Assembly: GCA_031553835.1 (NCBI GenBank)
Contig: JAVBKX010000014.1
Coordinates: forward strand, 1 to 64,000
Direction: 5' to 3'
Source: JAVBKX01 sp031553835
GTDB taxonomy: Bacteria > Bacteroidota > Bacteroidia > Bacteroidales > Azobacteroidaceae
Length of the DNA: 64,000 bases
Positions within the stretch are counted from its first letter, which is position 1. Every line of letters begins with the position of its first letter. The position numbers and the translations under genes were made by a program. The notes beneath the pieces were generated by a model. The model ran no database searches, was not told the DNA's origin, and saw only the letters and a list, made by a program, of their open reading frames with translations. This document shows, one piece after another, positions 1 through 8,114 of this stretch.

Positions 1-11
1 AAAAACAACCA

Positions 12-115
12 ATAGAATGGTACACGGATAACACAGATAACACAGAACTTCGCGGATTTTTATTTTTAATCGATAGCTGCGATAATCCGAGCTTTCCGTG
101 TTGTCCGTGTTCCAT
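12..115. repeat. dispersed imperfect palindrome, copy 1
   Basis: Left arm starts AATAGAA and carries short near-tandem units of the form ACACGGATA/ACACAGATA. The right arm is its imperfect reverse complement and ends GTCCGTGTTCC. The centre is an A/T-rich loop after CGCGGATTT. The same layout recurs at 647-746, inside 38595-38768 and at 56559-56650. It ends 13 bases before the start codon of the GH108 gene. No transposase is associated; this looks like a non-coding dispersed repeat that would fold as a long RNA hairpin. Confidence 0.75.
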
Positions 116-128
116 CTCAACATTAACT

Positions 129-644
129 ATGGCTGATATAAATAAACTAATCCCTCTGATTTTCAGGTGGGAAGGAGGATATACGGACGACCCGGCGGAT
201 GCGGGCGGTCCGACCAACCGGGGCATTACCCTGAAAACGTGGAAAGAGCATGGATACGACATCAACGAAGACGGAGTGATTGATCCGGAAGATTTGAAAT
301 TCATCACGGAAGCGGATGTGATCGATATTTTACGGAAACAGTACTGGGATCGTTGGCAGGCCGACCGGATCGAATCCCAGTTGTTGGCCAATATCTTAGT
401 GGATTGGGTCTGGATGAGTGGAAAATATGGTATTACCATCCCGCAGGGTATCCTGGGCGTAGAACAGGATGGCATAGTGGGAGAAAGAACATTGACAGCC
501 CTCAATCAATATCCGGATCAGGAAGAGCTATTCAACAAAATCAAACAAGTCAGGGTTGCTTATATCCACATGATCTGTATGGATCATCCGGAGAAAATCC
601 GGTTTAAAAACGGATGGCTGAACCGGTTGGATGAGTTAGGATAG
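129..644 (+). CDS. GH108-type muramidase (phage-lysin-like)
   Basis: Predicted N-acetylmuramidase acting on peptidoglycan. The N-terminal half has the GH108 signature, RWEGGY followed by DDPADAGGPTNRGIT, with Glu15 as the expected catalytic acid. The C-terminal half (about residues 95-170) looks like the peptidoglycan-binding module usually fused to GH108. At 171 aa it is the normal family length. There is no signal peptide, as is typical for holin-dependent phage endolysins and the related 'secretion activator' proteins, so export would need a holin or lysis. No phage structural genes or holin lie beside it. The gene is a single unit between two palindromic repeats (12-115 and 647-746), which suggests it may have arrived as a cassette. 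Function is inferred from motif only. Confidence 0.85.
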   Translation: MADINKLIPLIFRWEGGYTDDPADAGGPTNRGITLKTWKEHGYDINEDGVIDPEDLKFITEADVIDILRKQYWDRWQADRIESQLLANILVDWVWMSGKYGITIPQGILGVEQDGIVGERTLTALNQYPDQEELFNKIKQVRVAYIHMICMDHPEKIRFKNGWLNRLDELG

Positions 645-646
645 AC

Positions 647-746
647 GACACAGATAACACGGGATTTCACGTTTTTTTATTGCTGAATATTGAGCATTTG
701 AAAAAATATCAGTGAAGATCCGTGTTATCTGTGCCATCTGTGTTCC
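647..746. repeat. dispersed imperfect palindrome, copy 2
   Basis: Starts three bases after the GH108 stop. Left arm GACACAGATAACACGG; right arm ends with units CCGTGTTATCTGTG and CATCTGTGTTCC, the reverse complement pattern. Same family as 12-115. It could act as a transcription end for the GH108 gene, but there is no clean U-tract. Confidence 0.72.
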
Positions 747-752
747 ATTCAT

Positions 753-964
753 ATAGTGCCTGATTAAAATTATCTCTATTTACATACTTCTTCTATCCTT
801 TTTTCATTTCCCGGATAGCCAGTGAATTTGTGGCGAAGTGCCTGTAGTCATTTTGGGGCAACGAATGGGTTCAGTCCATTAAATTCTTCAATTTGAGCAT
901 TAAACTTGTGGTTAATGCTTGCAGGCGAGGGACGCAAGTTAGCCGCTCGCCAATTTACTGATTA
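753..964. other. non-coding gap with two small stem-loops
   Basis: No ORF is supported here. Two short perfect hairpins lie close together: AGCATTAA (896-903) pairs with TTAATGCT (912-919), and GGCGAG (924-929) pairs with CTCGCC (946-951). They sit just beyond the stop codon of the minus-strand gene 965-1621, so they could end or stabilise its transcript, although no T-run follows. The rest holds nothing recognisable. Confidence 0.4.
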
Positions 965-1621
965 TTATTGTTTTGTTATTCTGCTGTTTTTAATAAGTCT
1001 GTCCTCTGACAAAATACGAACATTATAAACTCCTTTTGGCAAGTGGCTTATGTTTATTTCTGTTTTTCCGCTTGTGTTTTTAGTTAGGATTTTTTTACCT
1101 TGCATATCGTAAATTTCAATTTGCGTAAATCCATCATAATCAACAATAAAACTGTCGCTTGTTGGATTGGGATAAATACTGAAATTTGACATTTTCGAGA
1201 CATCTATAATTCCTGTATTGCTTTCTGTGTATTTTATAATAATCGCTTCAGAACCACTTCCCGAAATATCTTTCCAATCACCGGTGTTTGTATTACCTAT
1301 AGCGTTCAAATAAGATTTTCCTACGGCAATAATTCCATCGGATACTACTATTGCAGAATTAAATTCATCTGCCAGTAAGTCACCAAAACTCTTTTTCCAA
1401 ACGACATTACCGTTATTATCGTGTTTTGCAATAGTGGCAATACCTCCGTTAAAACCAATACTACCCACATTACCCACTGCAATAATGCCGTCTGATACTG
1501 TCGTTACAGAACGGTAAGTACCCGGTTCGCCAAAATGTTCTTTCCATTGCACATTTTGTGCGAATACATTCGCTATACCTGTAATGATGGTCACAACTAA
1601 AAGTAATTCTTTTGTTTTCAT
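965..1621 (-). CDS. small secreted protein with T9SS type A sorting domain
   Basis: The ATG at 1621 gives MKTKELLLVVTIITG..., a good signal peptide ending VFAQ; an upstream extension is open but would spoil the signal. About 218 aa. The middle has two copies of a repeat containing VSDGIIAVG with W-K-x-FG nearby, like a short beta-propeller or surface repeat. The last ~75 residues are a T9SS C-terminal domain: FSIYPNPTSDSF, then IEIYDMQGKK and LPKGVYNVRI. Family knowledge: such cargo crosses the outer membrane through T9SS and is anchored or released. It has its own promoter (1678-1709) and is separate from the GH92 gene upstream. Only two repeats remain, so repeat loss is possible. Function unknown. 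Confidence 0.75.
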   Translation of the reverse strand: MKTKELLLVVTIITGIANVFAQNVQWKEHFGEPGTYRSVTTVSDGIIAVGNVGSIGFNGGIATIAKHDNNGNVVWKKSFGDLLADEFNSAIVVSDGIIAVGKSYLNAIGNTNTGDWKDISGSGSEAIIIKYTESNTGIIDVSKMSNFSIYPNPTSDSFIVDYDGFTQIEIYDMQGKKILTKNTSGKTEINISHLPKGVYNVRILSEDRLIKNSRITKQ

Positions 1622-1677
1622 GATTGTAAGTATTATATTATGCCTTCCGTCCCAGGCAGGCAATAAATTAGGCTCTG

Positions 1678-1709
1678 CAAACATAATGTTTTTACTACAT
1701 AATCCCAAA
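1678..1709 (-). promoter_or_regulatory. Bacteroidota promoter for the T9SS cargo gene at 965-1621
   Basis: On the minus strand, TTTG (1706-1709) is followed by 20 bases and TATGTTTG (1678-1685). This matches the -33 TTTG and -7 TAnnTTTG consensus of Bacteroidota. The start codon at 1621 lies about 50 bases downstream of the expected transcription start. Confidence 0.6.
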
Positions 1710-1735
1710 TCATTTTGTCACGAAACGATTATAAG

Positions 1736-4063
1736 TTATTCAATCCCCCAATCCGGATTGGGCTGTGCACCCATGTACAATTCGAGTGCCCCTCCTTTGA
1801 GAATATCCGCATGATCAATATGAGACTTATTGTAAGTGGCGCCATTTAGTTTTGCCGACTGGATGTACTTATTTTCCGGAGAATTGTGATGAGCAATAAT
1901 ACAGAACGTTTTTCCTGTGGCAGGCAGAGTGTAGGTTACTTTGTCAAATACCGGAGAAGTGATTTCGTAGGTAGTTTCGCCCGGACATAGCGGATAAATT
2001 CCTGTAGAGGATAACACATACCAAGCCGACATCTGTCCGGCGTCTTCATTTCCTACCAATCCTTCAACGGAATTGAAATAGGCATTTTTGCAAATGAAGC
2101 GCGTCCATTGCTGTGTTTTCCAGGGCGCTTTCAGGCGGTTGTATATATAAGCCACGTGGTGTACGGGTTCGTTTGCGTGGTTATAATAACTATTCCACAA
2201 CATATTTTCCGGCGTATGTTCAAAGAAATAATCCAGACGGCTCAGTACCGAATCCCGTCCTCCCATCAATTGCACCATTCCTTCTACGTCGTGCGGTACA
2301 AACCACCCTTGTTGATAGGGATTTGATTCTATTGTGCCGTACCATTCGGTGGTCAATGCATTTTCTTTCCATGGTTCCCAGTCTCCATTGTCCTGTCGGG
2401 GCCGAAACCATCCTTTCGACACATCGAAGATATTTTTGTAATAAAGCGCTTTCTGAGCAAAACGTTCGGCGTCCTTTTCTTTTCCAAGCACTTTCGCGAG
2501 TTGTGCCAGACACCAGTCGGTATAAGCATATTCGAGTGTATTGGAAATACACAGAGAAGATCCGTAAAAACCTCTGTCGTCCGGGTTACTGAACAGATCG
2601 GAAGACTTGACTGCATAGCCGTAAGCTTTTTCTACATCGTATCCGCGTATATTTTTCCGGTATGCATCGGTTAACACGGACAGGGCCGGATTACCAATCA
2701 TACATCCGCTATAGGCGTTCAACAATTCCCATCGTTCGAAATATCCCTTTCCGCTTTGTTCTGCCAGGGTAATCAGCGAATTTAATTCATCATTGACTAG
2801 TTGTGGATCAATAAGGGTCTGCAAGGGAAATTGCGCCCGGAACACATCCCATCCGCTGAAAATGGTTCGTTTGGTAAATCCTTCTGCCTGGTGGATTTGT
2901 CCGTCTCCTCCCACATATCGTCCATCTACATCGGTATATATTCGCGGATCAATCATGCTATGATAGAGTGCTGTGTAAAAGAGGATTTTATTTTCTTCAT
3001 TGCCGGTTTCCACTTTGATTTTAGAGAGCGCTTTGTTCCATGCTTCAGCAGCATCTTCCCGGATTTCTCCAAAGCTTTTGCCTGTGATTTCCTTTTCCAG
3101 GTTATTTCGCGCTCCTTTCATGTCCACAAAAGAGATACCCGCTTTCAACGTGACGATTTCTTTTTCGGTAGTTTCAAATTCAGTAAAAAAACCGATATGT
3201 TTTCCTTCGTATTTTAGGACATTCCGAATCACAGAAGCATTGGCAATCCGTTTCAAATATTCTTCACTTTGTGTTTCTTCGTTTAACCGTTTCCAATTGT
3301 CCGGAATATCAGCGCTCCAGAAACCTGTTTCTTTCATGGGTTTGCTCAATTCGATATAGAAATAAACCGTATAGTCGGCCTTTCCTTCACCATTTCCCCA
3401 TCCGCCTCCTTCGGGAGGGCATTTCATCCAACCCTGAATATGCATGCTATCGACAATTTCAGCGTATTGCCAGGCAGAGGTTCCTCCCACTCTTCTTGCC
3501 AGGTCGATCTGAATACGTGATTCGTTATGTTTTGGGAAAGTAAATTGCAGTATTCCACTATGCGGAGCAGCGGTAGCTTCCACCTGAATGGCACAGTCGA
3601 TTAATTCTACTGTATAATAGCCGGCAAATGCTTTTTCTGTTTCTTTAGCATAATTGGACCTGTATCCGTCAAATAGTTTACTATTTTCTTTACCGGCCAC
3701 TGTTTTTAACTTTCCGGTTACCGGCATCACGAGCAGATTTCCCAGATCTCCGTTCCAGCCGACTCCGCTCATTTGTGTAAAGGCAAAACCCTCTATGGTA
3801 TGGTGTTCGTAGCTATATCCGGAACCATTGTCTCCACCGGTAATGGTATTCGGACTAAGCTGAACCATTCCATAAGGGGTTGTTGCACCGGGAAAGGTTT
3901 TCCCCAACCCATGATATACTCCTGCAGCTCCGGTGCTTGTGCTTGCTCCGATAAACGGGTTTACATAATGATAAAGCGGTTTGTCTGTCTGTTCCTGCTT
4001 TTTGCAGTTGCAAGCCACCATGAAAAACAGGAGGCTTATCAGCATGATATTCAATTTTTTCAT
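1736..4063 (-). CDS. GH92 family alpha-mannosidase, lipoprotein
   Basis: Calcium-dependent exo-alpha-mannosidase family, known to trim mannosides by inversion. 775 aa, normal for GH92. The N-terminus has a signal and lipobox (FFMVAC, Cys18). The N-terminal beta-sandwich opens YVNPFIGAS..., with the typical FPGATTPYGMVQLSP. The catalytic (alpha/alpha)6 part carries GNEDAGQMSAWYVLSS near residues 668-683, the conserved GH92 block with acidic residues and Met-Ser-Ala-Trp. It is the last gene of the Sus-like block, 138 bases after the DUF4961-like gene with a stem-loop between, so it may be expressed at a different level. A mannosidase next to rhamnosidases implies a mixed glycan or glycoprotein target; linkage cannot be read from the sequence. 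Confidence 0.93.
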   Translation of the reverse strand: MKKLNIMLISLLFFMVACNCKKQEQTDKPLYHYVNPFIGASTSTGAAGVYHGLGKTFPGATTPYGMVQLSPNTITGGDNGSGYSYEHHTIEGFAFTQMSGVGWNGDLGNLLVMPVTGKLKTVAGKENSKLFDGYRSNYAKETEKAFAGYYTVELIDCAIQVEATAAPHSGILQFTFPKHNESRIQIDLARRVGGTSAWQYAEIVDSMHIQGWMKCPPEGGGWGNGEGKADYTVYFYIELSKPMKETGFWSADIPDNWKRLNEETQSEEYLKRIANASVIRNVLKYEGKHIGFFTEFETTEKEIVTLKAGISFVDMKGARNNLEKEITGKSFGEIREDAAEAWNKALSKIKVETGNEENKILFYTALYHSMIDPRIYTDVDGRYVGGDGQIHQAEGFTKRTIFSGWDVFRAQFPLQTLIDPQLVNDELNSLITLAEQSGKGYFERWELLNAYSGCMIGNPALSVLTDAYRKNIRGYDVEKAYGYAVKSSDLFSNPDDRGFYGSSLCISNTLEYAYTDWCLAQLAKVLGKEKDAERFAQKALYYKNIFDVSKGWFRPRQDNGDWEPWKENALTTEWYGTIESNPYQQGWFVPHDVEGMVQLMGGRDSVLSRLDYFFEHTPENMLWNSYYNHANEPVHHVAYIYNRLKAPWKTQQWTRFICKNAYFNSVEGLVGNEDAGQMSAWYVLSSTGIYPLCPGETTYEITSPVFDKVTYTLPATGKTFCIIAHHNSPENKYIQSAKLNGATYNKSHIDHADILKGGALELYMGAQPNPDWGIE

Positions 4064-4116
4064 TTGGATGATTCTTAGAAACTATTTCGGATATTCATAT
4101 AAAGTTTTATAGATAA

Positions 4117-4160
4117 GCAATGCCCCATTATCCAACCAAACGGTGAATAATGGGGCTTGC
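4117..4160 (-). terminator. strong stem-loop between DUF4961-like gene and GH92
   Basis: GCCCCATTAT (4122-4131) pairs perfectly with ATAATGGGGC (4147-4156), extended by GCAA/TTGC across a one-base bulge. It lies downstream of the stop at 4202 and upstream of GH92. No clear U-run follows on the minus strand, so it may be an attenuator or RNA-stabilising hairpin rather than a full terminator. Confidence 0.5.
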
Positions 4161-4201
4161 CGTTTCATACAAAAAAGCAGATGTGCATTTGTCCGGTCAA
4201 T

Positions 4202-5164
4202 TTATTTCACCACTACTTTTTTAGAAGAACGAACTCCATCTTTCTGAACTGCAACAAAATAAACTCCAGGATTGAGTATTGCATCCAATGTATTTTCCAT
4301 TTGAGTAAGTTGTTGTGATGAAATTTGTTTTCCGTTCATGTCATAAACAATAGCAGTTGCGCCTTTTTTAAGTTCATTCTGTAAATTTACACGTAATTTA
4401 CCGTTTCCTATAGGAGTAATTGTATAGTTTTCTTTATCTTTTTGGGAATATATAAAATTACTACCGGTTCCCTGTTCTACTTTGATACTTAAATATTCCT
4501 TACTGTATTCGTCTGAACTTGGAGTTCCAGTTTTATAAAAAGGCCCATCTCCCTTATTGTCCATAAGGGTATTGCCTGCATCCCCTTCAACCTTACCGTC
4601 TTTATCATACGAACATTCCTGGATTCCAACCAACATTTGATAGTCACCTACCTGGTCATTTACTTTCACATTAAAACGGATAACGATACTATCCATATTT
4701 CCGGAGCGTAACCGTTCGTCAGTTCTAAATCCCTGCCAGTAGTATTCTTCTCCCCAATTTTCCGGGTCTAATTCAATACAATAATCCGTCATCTCTTGAT
4801 TCAAAAGCAATTTACCGGTTTTAGTTTCATAATCGTAGGGAGCACCATTCAAAGGGCCAGCCGGCGCCTCTATACCTGCAACTCCAAGACCGGTATAATC
4901 ATACACGATAGATTCTTCGTCGATTGTCCAACCTACGGGAAGCAACACTCCCACAAAACCATAGCCATTTCTATCTGTGTTAGTTCCATCTAAAGAATTT
5001 CTCATATCAGCAACCATTTTTACCTCAAAAGTTTCATTTGTTTTCACCACTTCAGGATAATAGACTGTCCGAAGGTGTAAACAAGAAAATAATACCATAG
5101 GAATAATTAATGCCATTCCCATTCCCAAAAACCATTTTTTACTTTTAGTAAATAAATTTTTCAT
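4202..5164 (-). CDS. DUF4961-like surface protein with T9SS sorting domain
   Basis: The ATG at 5164 gives MKNLFTKSKKWFLGM..., then a hydrophobic stretch and lipobox MVLFSC. 320 aa. Shortly after the Cys comes a YYPEVVKTNETFEVKM segment that parallels IIYEPTVKAGEVATFTLKV in the protein at 15939-16952. Both look like the same Sus-associated family (DUF4961-like; family name not verified). Unlike that paralogue, this one ends in a T9SS-type domain: a strand segment, IVYDMNGKQISSQQL, LNPGVYFVAV and a final KKVVVK. Having both a lipobox and a T9SS domain is unusual. Likely a glycan-binding accessory of the SusCD complexes. Function is inferred from context only. Confidence 0.65.
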   Translation of the reverse strand: MKNLFTKSKKWFLGMGMALIIPMVLFSCLHLRTVYYPEVVKTNETFEVKMVADMRNSLDGTNTDRNGYGFVGVLLPVGWTIDEESIVYDYTGLGVAGIEAPAGPLNGAPYDYETKTGKLLLNQEMTDYCIELDPENWGEEYYWQGFRTDERLRSGNMDSIVIRFNVKVNDQVGDYQMLVGIQECSYDKDGKVEGDAGNTLMDNKGDGPFYKTGTPSSDEYSKEYLSIKVEQGTGSNFIYSQKDKENYTITPIGNGKLRVNLQNELKKGATAIVYDMNGKQISSQQLTQMENTLDAILNPGVYFVAVQKDGVRSSKKVVVK

Positions 5165-5216
5165 AATAAAACAAATTAAAAAATTAAAATAGAAAATCAC
5201 AAAATCACAAAATAAT

Positions 5217-5243
5217 GAACGGCTATCGGCATGACAGCCGTTC
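5217..5243 (-). terminator. intercistronic hairpin
   Basis: GAACGGCT (5217-5224) pairs with AGCCGTTC (5236-5243). It starts eight bases past the stop of the 5251-8103 gene, within an 86-base gap before the next gene. The gap is A/T rich and contains a direct repeat of AAAATCAC. It may be a partial terminator or an RNA 3'-end protector that tunes expression along the operon. Confidence 0.45.
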
Positions 5244-5250
5244 ATTTTTT

Positions 5251-8103
5251 CTAATGTTTAATCAAACGATTGATGAGCACATCATCATTTTTTTGTACTT
5301 TCACTACATAATATCCTGCCGGAAGATGTCCTATATCCAAAGATGTATTGCTTTCTTTACCTGAATAAACCAATAATCCATTGATATTATAAATAAAGAA
5401 CTCACTGCCTTGCCATTCTGCCGGTAGTTTTATGTTCACTAATTGCATAACAGGATTCGGATAAATGATCATTTTCGGTTTTTCATTAGAAATAGTCTCT
5501 ATACCAAGCAATTGCGGATTGATTAATTTCCATAAAGTCCCGAATTGTCCGGCTTCCGGCATCTGCCAAAGTTTTGCTCCCGAATCATACAATCCATCCG
5601 GTATTTCCATTGCCATGTAGCTACGTTTGTTAAAAAATTTGACATAGCCTTCTCCGGCATCCTGAATGATAAACTGTTGATGATCGGCTCCTCCTTCAGG
5701 ATTTTCTCCTGAAAATAGTTTCCATTCTGCCAATTGCAACGCATTTCCCGAATAACATTCCATATTCATTCTATAGTATGAATAGGCGGTTTCATTGTTG
5801 ATGTTGAAATATTTCTCTTCATAGCGGGATTGGAATTTAACCCCTGAAACCGTATCCAATTTTACCCAGTCTTCTCCATCATTTGAACCATAGAGCGACC
5901 AGTTTTTAGGATCTCTCATTGGAGCAGTGCCTGCAGACATCAAGGTATAACGTATTACTGTCTGCGGATTAACCGAATGGAGTTGTACCCAGGCATGCCC
6001 TTGCGCAGTACTGTATTTGCTTGCCTTATTTTTATCAATAATGTTATTGATAGCATCGGTAACCGTAGATGCTTCATATTGAGCCGAAACAGATGCACCT
6101 TCAAAGTCCGTAATATCAAAATAATTCAAGCCGTTCCATTGTTCGATATTTGCTCCGGGGTCTTTACTTAAATTAACCGGACTTATTGGTAATTGGCTCG
6201 CCACATTAATGATATTATAATAGCCATTGCCGAGATCATTCAGTTCAAATTGTTGCGACTCGTTGCCGGCATATTCCGATTGTACCACCAAAGCCAGGTT
6301 TTCGAGACTTTGGTTTTCAACACTCATAAATAATCCACTTTGTTTGTTTTGAATGGCATAAATTCCCGATAAACCGGCCATTCCTTCAGGTAGAGGAAGG
6401 TTCGGCACACAAGGCTCTTTGCCTGTTGTTCCACCTACACACTCTTCACATTCGTCAAAGTAAGCCTCTCCATTGAGAATGCCTGCACAATCCTTTTTTT
6501 CCGAATAGGGCGAAAGCGCCAATAAATCGACCTGAATATAACGTGGACGATACCAATATTTATCTACAAATGCCCAGGTATCACAGTTCTGGCAAAAGAA
6601 TAAACAATAATGGAAGTTTGCCGAAAACGAAATAGAATAATTTCCATTGGGTAAACGACCGTGAAAATTCGGCATATAGTACCAGGACGCCGAATCATGA
6701 GTAGCAGTGTAGATGGTTTGTTTGGTTGTCCAGGGACCCTGAGGCGCCGGAGCGAATGATACCTGAACCTCATGGCTCATGGGGGGCATTGAAACCTGGG
6801 CATAATTTCCCGGTCCCAATCTTGTAACTGCATCAGCCATCATATTATTCACTCTGCCGGCAGGGCGATCTCCTTCGGTTCTGCTGGTAGTCCAGGCAGT
6901 TCCATTCCAGAATTCCCAACTTCCCTTATTTCCCGACAAATCGCCTAAATCTGCACGGGCTACGTGTGTATAGCTTTGATCCTCAGATCGATACAAATAT
7001 ATTTTTTGGTCTTCATCATCAACGAAAAACGTTTCAAATGTGGCGCAAAAATCTGCTTGCCTTTCCATTCCCAGGTATTCTAATGCAGGATAAGAAAATG
7101 AAGCGATATAAGAGCGATTTGTATTCTGCACTGTTTCACCGCCGGTTACTGCGACGGTTTCGCATTCAATAAGATGTACCTTTACTTTCCCATCTTCCAT
7201 GATGGCATCGCCTACCCAAAAAAAGTTTTTCACACTTCCATTTTTCCAAATCAATTGATTGTCAGGAATTTTAAAATAGACCCATTGTCCGCCTTGCTCG
7301 GTTACGGGACGAGAGGTGAGTGTGCCATCAGATTCTTCTATTACCACTGCATTCCGGACAAATCTTCCCCAGTCGATCAAACGATTCTGTTTCGGATTGT
7401 TTGTTGCATAAAACGAATCATTGAAAAACCAAATGGTTCGTCCGTCGGCCAGCAATAAGGACACATCATTGTCTCCGGCTACCCAGCTCACTCCTTTCTG
7501 ACGATGATTCCAGTTATAAGTGTTGATTACATCTATATTTTGTTTATTGTCAGGATCCAACACTTCCACTCCATCCAGATAATAGACTGCTCCACTACTG
7601 GTGCTTACTTTGCAGTCTGTAAGCGTTCTTGTTTTTTGTTTGCTTTTAGCATCTCTGAAATAAAAGTTGACAGTTAACTCTTTGTCCTGCTTTTTCGTAT
7701 CAAATTTAAATGGCAGGTGAAACAACGTTTTCCCTACATGCATTTCATATAAAACTCCGGGAGTTTCACTGCCTTCCACCTCAACAAATATTCTGGATTC
7801 TTCGGGACCTCGTGCCCAGAAACGCAACAGGTAAATCGAGTCGTTTCCTGCAGTCAGACGAGAGCTTGCTTTAATAGAATTATTATCTGTGGTCGATACA
7901 GATGTTACCTCTATTTTTAAAGCTACACTTCCGTCCATCACTTTTGCGCTTTGGTCAAGTGTAAAATCAGCATTTGAAGTGCTTGTTGTCTCGTACTTCC
8001 AAGCAGTATTCATGCCATATTCAAAACTCCCGTTTTTGAGATAATTTTGCCCGACTGCGGAAAAAGTCACCAGACACAGAAATATGAATATTACTTTTTT
8101 CAT
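5251..8103 (-). CDS. multidomain T9SS protein: beta-propeller glycosidase-like plus lectin modules
   Basis: ATG at 8103; signal peptide ends SAVGQ. 950 aa. Order seen: N-terminal jelly-roll binding module (NYLKNGSFE..., ~20-185); a region with GDNDVSLLLADGRTIWFFNDS (~210-535), which resembles the DUF5005/DUF4185 beta-propeller proteins; a Cys-rich linker with DCAGILNGEAYFDECEECVG (~540-560); a ricin-type trefoil start (YAIQNKQSGLFMSVENQ, ~580-655); an F5/8 type C (CBM32-like) module (~672-797, ending YSGNALQLAEWKLFSG); the trefoil resuming (QQFIIQDAGEGYVKFFNKRS, ~808-860); and a T9SS domain (MIIYPNPVMQLVNIKLP..., ~875-950). The CBM therefore sits inside the trefoil. It follows SusC in the operon. 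Probably a surface glycan-binding or hydrolysing protein; catalytic activity is not shown. Confidence 0.75.
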   Translation of the reverse strand: MKKVIFIFLCLVTFSAVGQNYLKNGSFEYGMNTAWKYETTSTSNADFTLDQSAKVMDGSVALKIEVTSVSTTDNNSIKASSRLTAGNDSIYLLRFWARGPEESRIFVEVEGSETPGVLYEMHVGKTLFHLPFKFDTKKQDKELTVNFYFRDAKSKQKTRTLTDCKVSTSSGAVYYLDGVEVLDPDNKQNIDVINTYNWNHRQKGVSWVAGDNDVSLLLADGRTIWFFNDSFYATNNPKQNRLIDWGRFVRNAVVIEESDGTLTSRPVTEQGGQWVYFKIPDNQLIWKNGSVKNFFWVGDAIMEDGKVKVHLIECETVAVTGGETVQNTNRSYIASFSYPALEYLGMERQADFCATFETFFVDDEDQKIYLYRSEDQSYTHVARADLGDLSGNKGSWEFWNGTAWTTSRTEGDRPAGRVNNMMADAVTRLGPGNYAQVSMPPMSHEVQVSFAPAPQGPWTTKQTIYTATHDSASWYYMPNFHGRLPNGNYSISFSANFHYCLFFCQNCDTWAFVDKYWYRPRYIQVDLLALSPYSEKKDCAGILNGEAYFDECEECVGGTTGKEPCVPNLPLPEGMAGLSGIYAIQNKQSGLFMSVENQSLENLALVVQSEYAGNESQQFELNDLGNGYYNIINVASQLPISPVNLSKDPGANIEQWNGLNYFDITDFEGASVSAQYEASTVTDAINNIIDKNKASKYSTAQGHAWVQLHSVNPQTVIRYTLMSAGTAPMRDPKNWSLYGSNDGEDWVKLDTVSGVKFQSRYEEKYFNINNETAYSYYRMNMECYSGNALQLAEWKLFSGENPEGGADHQQFIIQDAGEGYVKFFNKRSYMAMEIPDGLYDSGAKLWQMPEAGQFGTLWKLINPQLLGIETISNEKPKMIIYPNPVMQLVNIKLPAEWQGSEFFIYNINGLLVYSGKESNTSLDIGHLPAGYYVVKVQKNDDVLINRLIKH

Positions 8104-8114
8104 CACTATTTTTT

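Noticed and set aside
129..644. Prophage region
   Set aside because: Only a GH108 lysin-like gene is present; no capsid, tail, integrase or holin gene is nearby.
12..746. CRISPR array
   Set aside because: The ACACGGATA-like units are near-contiguous, degenerate and palindromic with no regular spacers.
2113..2592. 159-aa plus-strand frame inside GH92
   Set aside because: Antisense shadow of a clear GH92 gene with no recognisable domain or promoter. The same holds for the plus-strand frames inside GH78, GH106, GH127, GH51 and the GRE.
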